From the NCBI GenBank assembly GCA_001298575.1, contig LJCV01000188.1, positions 173,297 through 237,296 of the forward strand: DNA of 64,000 nucleotides, in the 5' to 3' direction. A model generated the notes under the pieces. It was given only the letters and a program-made list of their open reading frames with translations. It did no database searches and had not been told where the DNA came from. Shown here piece after piece: positions 33,379 through 42,641 of the stretch. This stretch comes from Actinobacteria bacterium OK074 (lineage in GTDB: Bacteria > Actinomycetota > Actinomycetes > Streptomycetales > Streptomycetaceae). Position 1 is the first letter of the stretch. Each line of letters begins with the position of its first letter. Position numbers and translations under genes: made by a program.

Positions 33379-33497
33379 ACCGTAGGAGCGAGCCGCCGCC
33401 CCCGTCAAGGGTGCGGCGGGGCGGAAGGGAACGCCGCAAGGGCTTCCCGCCGAGGAGCACGCCCCAACGGCTCCCCTCCGCCCCGCCGTTGGCGGAC

Positions 33498-34298
33498 TCA
33501 GTCCGTCGCGCGGGCCCGCAGCCAGGCCGAGCTCTGCGCGACCAAATCGAAGATGTCCTCGCCCTCCGCGATGCCGTCCGCCTCGATGATGTGGACGCGG
33601 ATCGAGTCGCGCCCCGCGTCGAGCGCGTCCGCGAGGCCCACCAGGCCCTGCCCGGCCGGGACCTGGGGTTCGCCGCGGCGGGCCGGGCCGTCCTTGACGT
33701 GGACGAACTCGACGCGTTCGCCGAGCCTGCCGACGACCTCGGCGGGCACCCGGCCCGCGGTCTGCGCCCAGTACAGGTCGACCTCGGCGACGACCGCCGG
33801 GTCCAGGGCGTCCCACAGCACGTCGTAGCCGTAGCGGCCGTCGTCGAGGCGCGCCCACTCCCAGTCGTGGTTGTGGTAGCCGATCCGCACGCCGTGCGAA
33901 GCGGCGGCCTTGGCAAGGGAGTTGAGGCGGTCGGCGTACCGGCGCACCCCGTCCGCGGTGGCGAGCGCGTCGCGGGTGGCACCCGGGAGGGCATCCGGGG
34001 TGGGCGCGATGGCGACGGGCACACCGACCTCGGCGATCTCCTCGAAGAACCAGCCGGGGTCGTCCGCGTCCGGGAACCGGGCGTGCGTGGAGCACACGGT
34101 CAGCCCGGCGCCGTCCACGTCCGCCTTGAGGGCGCGCGCCTGGGCCAGCCGGTCGGTGCGGCCGAGGTCGCTGCGGCCGAGCCCGAAGGGTTCGACCGCG
34201 CTCACGCCGAGTTCCGCGATCCGGGCGAACGCGGCCGGGCGGTCCGCCAACGCCTCGCGCAGGGTCCACAGTTGCAGTCCGACGGCGGGTGTGGTCAC
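33498..34298 (-). CDS. sugar phosphate isomerase/epimerase (xylose-isomerase-like TIM barrel)
   Basis: This 266-residue protein has LQLWTLREALADRPAAFARI, GVSAVEPFGL, YHNHDWEW, EVDLYWAQTAG (metal Glu/Asp) and EFVHVKDG, typical of the AP_endonuc_2 sugar isomerase/epimerase family. It probably interconverts a keto-sugar or keto-inositol made by the Gfo/Idh dehydrogenase of the same operon. The GTG at 34298 is chosen for its GGAGGGA site; an ATG at 34337 overlapping the permease stop (ATGA) is an alternative that adds 13 residues. Confidence 0.85.
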   Translation of the reverse strand: MTTPAVGLQLWTLREALADRPAAFARIAELGVSAVEPFGLGRSDLGRTDRLAQARALKADVDGAGLTVCSTHARFPDADDPGWFFEEIAEVGVPVAIAPTPDALPGATRDALATADGVRRYADRLNSLAKAAASHGVRIGYHNHDWEWARLDDGRYGYDVLWDALDPAVVAEVDLYWAQTAGRVPAEVVGRLGERVEFVHVKDGPARRGEPQVPAGQGLVGLADALDAGRDSIRVHIIEADGIAEGEDIFDLVAQSSAWLRARATD

Positions 34299-34333
34299 GG
34301 TCCCTCCAGGGGTGAAGTCGCTTGTCTCGCAGG

Positions 34334-35176
34334 TCATTTGACGGCTCCCGCGGTGAACCCGGTGATCAGGAACCGCTGGAGCAGCAGGAATCCGACGACC
34401 ACCGGCACGGACACGACCAGCGAGGCGGCCATGACCTGGTTCCAGTAGACGTTGGTCTCGCTGGCGTACGCCTGGAGGCCCACCGCGAGGGTCCGGGTCT
34501 GCTCGGTGGTCAGGACCGAGGCGAACAGCACCTCGCCCCAGGCGGTCATGAAGGCGTAGACCGACACGGCGACGATGCCGGGGGTCGCCGCGGGCACGAT
34601 GATCTGCACCAGCGTGCGCACCGGCCCGGCGCCGTCCATCTTCGCGGCCTCGTCCAAGTCGCGTGGCACGGACTCGAAGTAGCCGACCAGCATCCACACC
34701 GCGAAGGGCAGCGAGAAGGTCAGATAGGTGACCGTCAGCCCGGTGCGGGTGCCCACCAGGTCCGTGCCGAAGGTCTGGTCGGCGTACACGAACAGCAGGT
34801 ACAGCGGCAGCAGGAAGAGGATGCCGGGGAACATCTGGGTGGAGAGCACCGCCGTCTGGAAGGTGCCCCGGCCGGGGAAGTCCCACCGGCTGACCGCGTA
34901 CGAGGCGAAGATCGCCACCAGCACCGAGAGCACGGTCGCGCTCACCGCCACCACCAGCGAGTTCACGAAGTACTGGGCCAGCGGCACCGTCCGCCAGATG
35001 TCGGAGAACGCCTGGAAGGTGACCTTCGACGGGATCCAGGTGAACTCGCCCTGCACGTCCGGCAGCGACTTCAGCGAGGACGCCAGCATCACGTACAGCG
35101 GTACGGCGACGAACACCGACAGCAGGGTCAGGGTGGCGTACCGGAACAGCCGGTAGCCCGGGGTGTCATGTGTCAT
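34334..35176 (-). CDS. sugar ABC permease (MalG-type)
   Basis: This 280-residue permease has six predicted helices and the MalG EAA loop VPRDLDEAAKMDGAGPVRTLVQIIVPAA. The short N-terminus and the final GFTAGAVK are typical of CUT1 permeases. It overlaps the upstream MalF-type permease by 11 bp. No ATPase follows in this operon, so the importer probably borrows a general ATPase (MsiK-like, as known for Streptomyces sugar importers). Confidence 0.92.
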   Translation of the reverse strand: MTHDTPGYRLFRYATLTLLSVFVAVPLYVMLASSLKSLPDVQGEFTWIPSKVTFQAFSDIWRTVPLAQYFVNSLVVAVSATVLSVLVAIFASYAVSRWDFPGRGTFQTAVLSTQMFPGILFLLPLYLLFVYADQTFGTDLVGTRTGLTVTYLTFSLPFAVWMLVGYFESVPRDLDEAAKMDGAGPVRTLVQIIVPAATPGIVAVSVYAFMTAWGEVLFASVLTTEQTRTLAVGLQAYASETNVYWNQVMAASLVVSVPVVVGFLLLQRFLITGFTAGAVK

Positions 35177-36155
35177 GGCCGGCCCTCCGGGTGACGGCGA
35201 GATAGACCGAGGTGACGGCGAGCAGGAACAGCAACAGCAGCACGCTCATCGCCGAGCCGAGCCCGAAGTCCCAGGTGGCGAACGAGCTTTGGTAGATGTG
35301 CACGGAGATCAGGTCCGCCGAGGAGGGCGCCCCGCCGCCGAACAGGATGTACGGCGTGTTGAAGTCGTTGAAGGTGTGCAGGAACATCACCAGCACCAGC
35401 ACCTTGTTGACCGGCGTGAGCAACGGCAGCGTGATCGACCGGAGTTGGCGCCAGGGCCCGGCCCCGTCGATGCCCGCCGCCTCGTACACGTCGGACGGGA
35501 TGGACTGCATGCCGGCCATCAGGATCAGGAACGCGAACGGCCACATCCGCCACACGGCGACGATGCACTGCGCCCAGAACGCGTTCGAGCCGATCAGCCA
35601 GAACGGGTTGCCGTCCGTCAACCCGGCCTGGTTCAGCAGGTGGTTGAGCATGCCGTTGTCGCGCTGGAAGATGAACCGCCAGGTGATGACGGCCGCGTAC
35701 GCGGGCAGCGCGTACGGCACCAGGAACAGGGCCCGCAGCACGCCCCGGCCCCGGAAGGAGTGCTGGAGCGCGAGCGCGGCGGCAAGTCCCAGGCCCCAGG
35801 CGGCGCTCAGCACGATCGCGGTGAAGCCGAGGGTGATCCAGAACGAGTGCAGCAGGGACTTGCCGGTCGGGTTGTCGAAGTCGAGCACGACCCGGAAGTT
35901 GCCCAGCCCGGTGAAGGGCGCCTGCCACCAGTGGCTGATCTGATACTGCGTCACCTTCATTGCGCTCATCGCCATGCCGAGCACGATCGGCGCGAAGTGC
36001 ACGAGCAGTTCGAGCAGCAGGGCGGGGAGGAGGAAGGCGTACGGCAGCCAGCGTGGTGCGCGCCGCCGGGTGCGCCGCCGCTTCCTGTCGGGTGGCCGCG
36101 GGGCGGCCTCGGCCGTGGAACTCACGGGGCTGGTACCGGGGTTGACGATCGTCAT
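35166..36155 (-). CDS. sugar ABC permease (MalF-type)
   Basis: This 329-residue permease has a basic cytoplasmic N-terminus (DRKRRRTRRR), the first helix LPYAFLLPALLLELLVHFAP and the EAA loop IPSDVYEAAGIDGAGPWRQLRSITLPLL. It forms the CUT1 pore with the MalG-type subunit; the two genes overlap. Confidence 0.92.
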   Translation of the reverse strand: MTIVNPGTSPVSSTAEAAPRPPDRKRRRTRRRAPRWLPYAFLLPALLLELLVHFAPIVLGMAMSAMKVTQYQISHWWQAPFTGLGNFRVVLDFDNPTGKSLLHSFWITLGFTAIVLSAAWGLGLAAALALQHSFRGRGVLRALFLVPYALPAYAAVITWRFIFQRDNGMLNHLLNQAGLTDGNPFWLIGSNAFWAQCIVAVWRMWPFAFLILMAGMQSIPSDVYEAAGIDGAGPWRQLRSITLPLLTPVNKVLVLVMFLHTFNDFNTPYILFGGGAPSSADLISVHIYQSSFATWDFGLGSAMSVLLLLFLLAVTSVYLAVTRRAGHDT

Positions 36156-36167
36156 GGCCCGGCGCCC

Positions 36168-37493
36168 CTACTGACCCGCCGTCAGTTTCTGGTTGGCGGC
36201 GGACATCTCGCTCCTGACGTCCGAGGCGCTCGGCTGCTTGCCGGTCGCGGCCTGCGCGGCGAACCCGTTCATGGCCTTGCCGACCAGCGTCTCGAACTGG
36301 GCCTCCTCGGTGATCTGCGGCAGCGGCATCGCCCGGTCGGCGAGGGTGTCGCGGGCGACCTTGAACTCGTCGGTCTCGAACGCCGGATCCTTCGCGTCCA
36401 CCACCGAGGGGATCGACCCGTACGCCTTGTTGAGGATCACCTGTTCCTTGGCGCTGGTCAGGAACTTCACGAACTGCGTGGCGCCGTCCAGGTTCTTGGT
36501 GTTCTTGAAGATGGTGACGTTCGACCCGGCGACGAAGGAACCGATGTCGTCGGCGCCACCGGACGCGTCCAGCGCGGGCATCGGGGCGACGCCGTAGTCC
36601 TTGGTGGTCATATTGAACTGGTCCATGGTCGAGCCCAGCGTCTGCACCAGGAGCATGCCGGCCTTGCCGGAGGAGAAGTTCTTCAGCATGGGCGCGGTGT
36701 CGGTGATCTCCGCGTCGGAGGGGTTGATGATGCCGTCCTTGCCGAACCAGTCCACCCACTGGTCGATGCCGTCGACCATCGCCTGGTCGTCGAACTTCGG
36801 GGTGTGCCCGTCGAAGATCCGCGCGCCGTGCTGCTTGCCGAGGATGAACGCGAAGTGCGAGGCCATGGTGTAGGAGGCGCCCTCCATGGTCAGGCCCCAC
36901 TGGTCGGTCTTGCCGTCCCCGTCGGTGTCCTTGGTGAGTTTCTTCGCATCGGCGAGGAACTCGGCCCAGGTGGTGGGCGGTTGGGTGATGCCCGCCGCCT
37001 TGAACAGCTTCTTGTTGTAGTAGAACTCGTACGCCTTGGTGTACAGCGGCAGCCCCACCGGGTCCTGGCCCGTGGCGCCCGTCGACTGCAACGCGGCGGG
37101 CAGGAAACGGGACTTGCCGCCGACCTTGTCCAGCATCGCCTTGTCCCACGGCACGAACGCGCCCGTGGCCTGGAGCGAGGCCGACCAGGTGTTGCCGATG
37201 TTCAGGACGTCCGGGCCCTTGCCGCTGGTGGTCGCGGTGAGGATGCGGTTGAGCAGGGTGGTCCACGGGATGACTTCGAGGTCGACCTTGATGCCGGTCC
37301 GCTTGGTGAACTTGGCGATCTCCGGCTGGAGGATCGCCTTGTCCGCGTCCAGGCTGGTGCCCTGGTTGGTGGCCCAGTAGGTCAGGGTGTCGCTGCTCGA
37401 AGCGGAGTCGGAACCCCCGCCGCAGGCGGTGACACCGGCGCCGGTCAGGAGTCCGGCGCAGAGAACGGCGAAGGTGCGCGTGACACGTTGCAT
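36168..37493 (-). CDS. sugar ABC substrate-binding lipoprotein
   Basis: This 441-residue lipoprotein (lipobox GVTAC, Cys24) belongs to extracellular solute-binding family 1: TLTYWATNQGTSLDADKAIL, VPWDKAML, NKKLFKAAGITQPPTTWAEF and AQTLGSTMDQF-like segments. The pattern fits receptors for oligosaccharides or polyols. Directly downstream are the two permeases; directly upstream is a Gfo/Idh dehydrogenase. Confidence 0.93.
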   Translation of the reverse strand: MQRVTRTFAVLCAGLLTGAGVTACGGGSDSASSSDTLTYWATNQGTSLDADKAILQPEIAKFTKRTGIKVDLEVIPWTTLLNRILTATTSGKGPDVLNIGNTWSASLQATGAFVPWDKAMLDKVGGKSRFLPAALQSTGATGQDPVGLPLYTKAYEFYYNKKLFKAAGITQPPTTWAEFLADAKKLTKDTDGDGKTDQWGLTMEGASYTMASHFAFILGKQHGARIFDGHTPKFDDQAMVDGIDQWVDWFGKDGIINPSDAEITDTAPMLKNFSSGKAGMLLVQTLGSTMDQFNMTTKDYGVAPMPALDASGGADDIGSFVAGSNVTIFKNTKNLDGATQFVKFLTSAKEQVILNKAYGSIPSVVDAKDPAFETDEFKVARDTLADRAMPLPQITEEAQFETLVGKAMNGFAAQAATGKQPSASDVRSEMSAANQKLTAGQ

Positions 37494-37513
37494 GACGTCT
37501 CCTCGACGGCGGA

Positions 37514-38650
37514 TCAGGCGGCGGACGGCTTGGGCAGCGCGGCGGACCCGGGCAGCACGGCGGCGGCGGGCCGGACGGCCGCGTCGGCGATCGTGCGGAC
37601 CCCGCCCGCGAACGTCGCCCGCTCCATCGCCTCCAGCACTTCGAGCACGTGCAGCGCGAACCGCCCCGACACCCGCAGGGGTTCACCGCGCAACGAGTTG
37701 ACCAGGTCGTTCACCCCGTGCCCGCGGAACATCCCGTACTCGTACGTGCATGTCGGCGGCAGCACCGGTTCCAGGTCCGACCACTCCTTGTCGCCGCGCC
37801 GCTTGATCTGGACGGCGGCGTCGTGGCCGTTCGGGTTGGGCACGATCAGGGTGCCCTCGGTGCCGTACACCTCGATGTGCGGCAGGGTCATGTCCCAGAT
37901 GTCGAAGCTGTACAGCGCCGAGACGATCGCGCCGGACGCGGTGCGCAGCAGGGACGCGGCCGTCGTCGGGACGTTCACGTCGATCGAGTCGACGACCCGG
38001 CCGGGCGTGGTCACGGGAATGGTGGGCGTGGGGATCGAGCTGGTGCCGACCACCTCCGTCACCGGACCGAGCAGGTTGACCAGGGCCGCGACGTGGTACG
38101 GGCCCCAGTCGAGCACCGGGCCGCCGCCGGGCTGGTAGAAGAAGCCGGGGTTGGGGTGCCAGGTCTCCACCTTCGAGGACCGCACGAAGGACGTCGCCGC
38201 GAACGGGGTGCCGATCAGACCCCGGTCGACGGCGGCCCGGGCGGTCTGCCCGGCGGTGCCGAGGAACGTGTCGGGGGCGCCCGCGAGTATCTTCCCCGCC
38301 GCGTCGGCCTGTTGGAGGTTCTCGCGGGCCAACTCCACCGTCGCCGCGAGGGGTTTCTCCGCGTACACGTGCTTGCCCGCGGCGAGCGCGTCCCGGGTGA
38401 CCTCCCAATGGACCACCGGGGGAGTGATGTTGACGACGACGTCGATGTCCGGGTCCGCGTACAGCTCGGCGGGCGTGCCGTACGCGGCGATGCCGTGCTC
38501 CTCGGCCTTGGCACGGGCCCGGCCGGTGTCGATGTCCGCGATCCGGACGATCGGGAGGTCGCCGTACCAGGCGAGACCTCGGGCGTAGGCGTCGAAGATG
38601 GCACCGGCGCCGACGACGCCGATGTTCGCGCGCGGGGTGGGGTGGTTCAC
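37514..38650 (-). CDS. Gfo/Idh/MocA-family oxidoreductase
   Basis: This 378-residue NAD(P)-dependent sugar or inositol dehydrogenase has IGVVGAGAIFDAYARGLAW, the AEKPLA motif (HVYAEKPLAATVE) and a C-terminal dimer domain with GGGPVLDWGPYHVAALVNLLG. It is the first gene of the operon with the sugar receptor, permeases and an isomerase. The GTG at 38650 follows GGAGACACGACC. Substrate unknown; the operon composition suggests a keto-sugar route. Confidence 0.9.
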   Translation of the reverse strand: MNHPTPRANIGVVGAGAIFDAYARGLAWYGDLPIVRIADIDTGRARAKAEEHGIAAYGTPAELYADPDIDVVVNITPPVVHWEVTRDALAAGKHVYAEKPLAATVELARENLQQADAAGKILAGAPDTFLGTAGQTARAAVDRGLIGTPFAATSFVRSSKVETWHPNPGFFYQPGGGPVLDWGPYHVAALVNLLGPVTEVVGTSSIPTPTIPVTTPGRVVDSIDVNVPTTAASLLRTASGAIVSALYSFDIWDMTLPHIEVYGTEGTLIVPNPNGHDAAVQIKRRGDKEWSDLEPVLPPTCTYEYGMFRGHGVNDLVNSLRGEPLRVSGRFALHVLEVLEAMERATFAGGVRTIADAAVRPAAAVLPGSAALPKPSAA

Positions 38651-38716
38651 GGTCGTGTCTCCAGTGTCTCGGCCACGCGGAGCGAGTCCGCCGGGTGGAT
38701 GAGACCGGAACACATA

Positions 38717-38728
38717 CGAGACGTCTCG
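38717..38728. promoter_or_regulatory. 12-bp palindrome upstream of the sugar operon
   Basis: CGAGACGTCTCG is a perfect palindrome with an ACGT centre, 67 bp upstream of the dehydrogenase start. On the minus strand TTGACG (38759-38754) precedes it with a weak GAAACT about 18 bp later. It differs from the LacI-type sites at 32114 and 33360, so another regulator (perhaps the adjacent ROK protein or one elsewhere) is likely. Confidence 0.5.
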
Positions 38729-38807
38729 CAGTTTCGCGGCGCGTTCGAGCGAGCGTCAACCCTCGTGCGGGGCTTTGCCGCACCGGGGGCGCCCGTCGGC
38801 CGGGCCG

Positions 38808-40037
38808 TCAGCGGTCGTGGCGTGTGCCCTGGAGGAAGCGGCCGACCTCCGTCGGCGACAGCAGGTGTTCGATGCCCAGCACCATCGCCCCGACCATCGA
38901 CGCGTCCCGGCCCAACACCGTGTGGGCGATGGACAGTTCACGGGTCGCCAGCGGCAGCGCCCGCCGGTAGACCACGCCGCGCACCTCGGAGAGCAGATGG
39001 TCGCTGGCCTCCACGACGTCGCCGCCGACGACCACCCGGCGCGGGTTGAGCATGTGGATGCACAGGGCGATGACCTCGCCCAGCGCGGTCCCGGCGGCCC
39101 GCACGATCTGCAACGCGTCGGGCGCGCCGTCCCGCAGCCGGGCCAGGAAGGCGTCCATCGCGGCGCCCTCCCCTTCCGCGTCGGCGCCCGGTGCCGTGCG
39201 CCGGGCCATCGCCGCCGTGGATGCCACCGCCTCCACGCAGCCGACCTTGCCGCAGTTGCACACCACGTCCTCGGCGCCCGGGCTCCAGATGTGCCCGATG
39301 TCGCCGGCCGCGCCGTCCGCGCCCCGGTGCAGGGTGCCGTCGGCCAGCACCAGGCCCGCCCCGATGCCCGCGCCCACGGTCACGAAGAACACCGGCAGCT
39401 GCTCGGGCGGCACCGTACGGGCCTCGCCCAGGGCCATCAGGTTCACGTCGTTGTCCACCAGCACCGGGCAGTCCAGCTCGGCGGCCAGTCGGTCGGCCAC
39501 CGGGAAACCGTCCCAGCCGGGCATGATCGGCGGCCGGACCGGGATGCCCCGCGCCACGTCCACCGGGCCCGGCAGCCCGACGACCAGGACCCGCGGCCGT
39601 CCGGCCGGAACCCCCGCCTCGGCGAGGAGTTCGGTGAACTGCTCCGCCAGCAGCGCGACCGTACGCTCCGGGCCGTCGGCCACCTGCCAGGCCAGCGAGC
39701 GGTCGGCGAGCACCCGCTGGGTCAGGTCCGCCACCACGCAGCGCACCCGGAAGGCCGCGATGTCGGCGATCAGGACGACCCCCGCGGCCCCGGACAGCGA
39801 CAGCCGCAGCGCGGGCCGCCCCCGGCCGCCCGCGACGGCCTCGTCCGCGCTCAGCAGCCCCGCGTCCACGAGCCGCCGCACATGCGCGTGGACCGAGGAC
39901 CGCGACAACCCGGTGACCTGCGCCAGCTCCAGCCGGTGGGTGGCCTCCCCGGCCGCGACCAGCTTCGCGATCCGGCTCAGCGCCGGGTCGCCGTCCTGCC
40001 GGGCACCGGTGCCCGGCACGCCCAGTCGAGCGACCAT
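38808..40037 (-). CDS. ROK-family transcriptional regulator
   Basis: This 409-residue regulator has an N-terminal winged helix (THRLELAQVTGLSRSSVHAH, residues ~33-55) and a ROK sugar-kinase-like domain with VVGLPGPVD, NDVNLMALGEA, the GAGIGAGL nucleotide loop and the zinc motif CNCGKVGCVEAVAS. Such proteins act as sugar-responsive repressors. The ATG at 40037 is preferred over GTG 40043 because GGGAG lies 5 bp upstream. It sits between two carbohydrate operons and is divergent from the second, so it may control both. Confidence 0.9.
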   Translation of the reverse strand: MVARLGVPGTGARQDGDPALSRIAKLVAAGEATHRLELAQVTGLSRSSVHAHVRRLVDAGLLSADEAVAGGRGRPALRLSLSGAAGVVLIADIAAFRVRCVVADLTQRVLADRSLAWQVADGPERTVALLAEQFTELLAEAGVPAGRPRVLVVGLPGPVDVARGIPVRPPIMPGWDGFPVADRLAAELDCPVLVDNDVNLMALGEARTVPPEQLPVFFVTVGAGIGAGLVLADGTLHRGADGAAGDIGHIWSPGAEDVVCNCGKVGCVEAVASTAAMARRTAPGADAEGEGAAMDAFLARLRDGAPDALQIVRAAGTALGEVIALCIHMLNPRRVVVGGDVVEASDHLLSEVRGVVYRRALPLATRELSIAHTVLGRDASMVGAMVLGIEHLLSPTEVGRFLQGTRHDR

Positions 40038-40322
40038 CTTCACTCCCGAGTTAGTACGCCAGTGGATCCGCGCGGACGGGGCCGAGCCGGATTACGGCAC
40101 AAATATTCCAGGAACGACAATATTCAGGGGTCTTTCTCGGAAGAAGACCGGCTCTTATCGTCGATGACGGATGAGACCGGCACACCGCACGGATACAAAC
40201 ACACACCGTTCGTACACGAGCAGCTGAGAAGACCGACACAGCGGGATCCTCGCGGCAGACGCGACGTGGCCGGCGACCGGCGACCGGCGGTCGGCGACAC
40301 CTCACATCGCACCGAAAGGACC
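40038..40322. promoter_or_regulatory. divergent ROK/dehydrogenase promoter region
   Basis: This is a 285-bp spacer containing an AT-rich island. AATATTC occurs at 40102-40108 and 40119-40125, 17 bp apart, and each is followed by a CAGG or CCAGG. This could be a ROK operator. TACTAA (40056-40051, minus strand) is a possible -10 for the ROK gene. No gene is supported in this stretch. Confidence 0.45.
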
Positions 40323-40326
40323 ATGC

Positions 40327-41646
40327 ATGACGGCCCCCACCGGGCACTCCCCCCACTCACCGGCCCTCGACGACTCGCCGACCGCCCAGAACGCCCAGGC
40401 CGCCGAGAACGTCCAGACCGCCCAGAACGTCCGGAGCGCTCCGGCGCCCGCGCCGGGCCGGGCCCGGCGCCCCGCGCGGCTGCGGGTCGCCGTCCTCGGC
40501 GCGGGCATGATCGCAGGCGTGCACCTGCGCAGCGCCCGCGCGAACGGCGCCGAGGTCGTCGGCGTCCTGTCCGCCACCCCCGAACGCAGCCTCGCGGCGG
40601 CCGAACGGTGGCAGGTCGACGTCGGCTACCCCGACCTCGACGCCGTCCTGGCCGACGACAGCATCGACGTCGTCCACGTCTGCACCCCCAACCACCTGCA
40701 CGTCACCCAGGCCGGAGCCGCACTGCGCGCGGGCAAGCACGTCGTGTGCGAGAAACCGCTCGCCACCACGGCGGCCGACGCCCGACTCCTCGTCGACGCG
40801 GCCGAGTCGGCCGGGCGGATCGCCACCGTGCCGTTCGTCTACCGCTACCACCCGATGGTCCGCGAGCTGCGCGCCCGGGTCGCCGCGGGCGACTTCGGCG
40901 CCTGGCAGCTGCTGCACGGCTCCTACCTCCAGGACTGGCTGCTGTCCCCGGACAGCACCAGCTGGCGGGTGGACCCGGCGGTCGGCGGCGCCTCCCGGGC
41001 CTTCGCCGACATCGGCTCGCACTGGTTCGACCTGGTCGAATGGGTCGCCGGGGTCCGGGTCGCCGAGCTGCTCGCGGAGACCACCACGACCGTCCCCGAC
41101 CGCCCCGGCGCGGGCGGCCCCACCTTCCGGGGACCGGCCCCCGCGGGCGCCGGGCGCACCGCCGTCACCACGGAGGACGCCCTCGCCGTCGTCGCCCGGA
41201 CGACCGACGGCGTGCTGGTGTCGACGACCGTCTCGCAGGTCTCGGCGGGCCGGAAGAACCGGCTCTGGTTCGAGCTCGACGGCGCCGACGCCAGCGCCGT
41301 CTTCGACCAGGAACTCCCCGAGTCGCTGTGGCTGGGCCGCCCGGACCGGGCCGAGACCCTGGTGCGCGACCCCTCGGTCAACTCGCCCGACGCGGCCCGC
41401 CTGTCCGTCGTGCCCGCCGGGCATCCGCAGGGGTACCCGGAGTGTTTCGAGAACTTCGTCAAGGACACCTACGCGGCCGTCCGCGGCGAGAGCCCCGAGG
41501 GCCTGCCGACGGTGCTGGACGGACTGCGCTCCGCCCGGCTGGTCGACGCGGTGATCACCTCGGCGGCCCGGCGCGCGTGGACCCCCGTGGCCGACGACAC
41601 CGTAGACGCACAGACGACCGAAGGAAACGGAGGACACCCGCGATGA
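40327..41646 (+). CDS. Gfo/Idh/MocA-family oxidoreductase
   Basis: This 439-residue dehydrogenase has the Rossmann motif LRVAVLGAGMIAGVHLRSARA, the family motif KHVVCEKPLATT, IGSHWFDLVEWVAG and a C-terminal barrel. The first ~45 residues are a disordered Ala/Gln/Asn-rich extension (QNAQAAENVQTAQNV) with internal repeats, unusual for the family. The ATG at 40327 follows AAAGGA; ATG 40323 is out of frame. It is divergent from the ROK regulator and its stop overlaps the epimerase start (ATGA at 41643). Confidence 0.9.
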   Translation: MTAPTGHSPHSPALDDSPTAQNAQAAENVQTAQNVRSAPAPAPGRARRPARLRVAVLGAGMIAGVHLRSARANGAEVVGVLSATPERSLAAAERWQVDVGYPDLDAVLADDSIDVVHVCTPNHLHVTQAGAALRAGKHVVCEKPLATTAADARLLVDAAESAGRIATVPFVYRYHPMVRELRARVAAGDFGAWQLLHGSYLQDWLLSPDSTSWRVDPAVGGASRAFADIGSHWFDLVEWVAGVRVAELLAETTTTVPDRPGAGGPTFRGPAPAGAGRTAVTTEDALAVVARTTDGVLVSTTVSQVSAGRKNRLWFELDGADASAVFDQELPESLWLGRPDRAETLVRDPSVNSPDAARLSVVPAGHPQGYPECFENFVKDTYAAVRGESPEGLPTVLDGLRSARLVDAVITSAARRAWTPVADDTVDAQTTEGNGGHPR

Positions 41647-42563
41647 AGCTGGGATTCCTGACCGCCTGCCTGCCCGGCGAGCCCCTGGAGGAGATCGCCG
41701 ACTGGGCCGTGGCCGAGGGCTACCAGGCACTCGAAGTCGCGGTGTGGCCCGCCACCGGCGGCCGTGACTTCGAGGCCGCCCACCTGCCGGTCGCCACCTT
41801 CTCGGACGCCGACGAACAGCGCGTCCGCGCCCTGCTGGAGCGCACCGGCCTGACGATCAGCTCCCTCGCCTACTACGAGAACAACCTGCACCCGGACCCG
41901 GCCGCCCGCGACGCGATCCGCACCCACCTCAAGCACGCGGTCGACACGGCGGCGCGGCTGGGCGTGGAGTCGGTGGGCACGTTCATCGGCCGCGACCCCC
42001 GGCTGAGCGTGCCGGAGAACCTGCGCGAGGGCGAGAAGGTGCTCCCCGAACTGGTCGAGTACGCGGGCGAGCGCGGCGTGAAGATCGTCATCGAGAACTG
42101 CGTGATGGAGGGCTGGCACCCCGACGGCTACCCGGGCAACCTCGCCTACTCGCCCGAGCTGTGGGAGTGGATGTTCGACCTGGGCTTCTACCTCAACTGG
42201 GACCCCTCGCACCTGACCTGGATCGGCATCGACCCGCTCACCACCATCGAGCCCTACCTGGACCGGATCGTGCACACCCAGGCCAAGGACGTCGAACTGT
42301 TCCCGGACAGGCGCGACCGGTTCGGGTTCTTCGGCACCGTCAACAAGGGCGGCGACCCCTGGGCGACCGGCTGGTGGCGCTACCGCGTGCCCGGCCTCGG
42401 CGAGGTCGACTGGCGGCGCGTCGTCGACCGCTTCCACGACCTCGGCTACACCGGCACGGTCTCCGTCGAGCACGAGGACCCGGTCTGGGGCGGCACCCCC
42501 GAGAAGGTCAAGCAGGGCCTGCGCATCGCCCACCGCACCCTGAGCCCGCTGATCGAGCCGTAG
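41643..42563 (+). CDS. sugar phosphate isomerase/epimerase
   Basis: This 306-residue TIM-barrel protein has MKLGFLTACLPGEPLEEIADWA, VGTFIGRDPRL, IENCVMEG (metal Glu), LNWDPSHLTW and SVEHEDPVWGG (metal Glu). It belongs to the IolE/IolH/xylose-isomerase-like epimerase group. The start overlaps the dehydrogenase stop, so the pair acts in one pathway, probably oxidation and epimerisation of a sugar or inositol derivative. Confidence 0.88.
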   Translation: MKLGFLTACLPGEPLEEIADWAVAEGYQALEVAVWPATGGRDFEAAHLPVATFSDADEQRVRALLERTGLTISSLAYYENNLHPDPAARDAIRTHLKHAVDTAARLGVESVGTFIGRDPRLSVPENLREGEKVLPELVEYAGERGVKIVIENCVMEGWHPDGYPGNLAYSPELWEWMFDLGFYLNWDPSHLTWIGIDPLTTIEPYLDRIVHTQAKDVELFPDRRDRFGFFGTVNKGGDPWATGWWRYRVPGLGEVDWRRVVDRFHDLGYTGTVSVEHEDPVWGGTPEKVKQGLRIAHRTLSPLIEP

Positions 42564-42641
42564 GACGTTGGCAGTTTCTCGCGGTACAACGGCATGACAG
42601 CCCCTGTCCCGGGGGCGGTCGCGGGCCGAATACTCCTGGAC

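Noticed and set aside
38775..42563. Long plus-strand frame reading through the ROK regulator and dehydrogenase
   Set aside because: Only its last 307 codons (41643-42563) are a real gene. The rest is antisense to the ROK gene or out of frame with the dehydrogenase.
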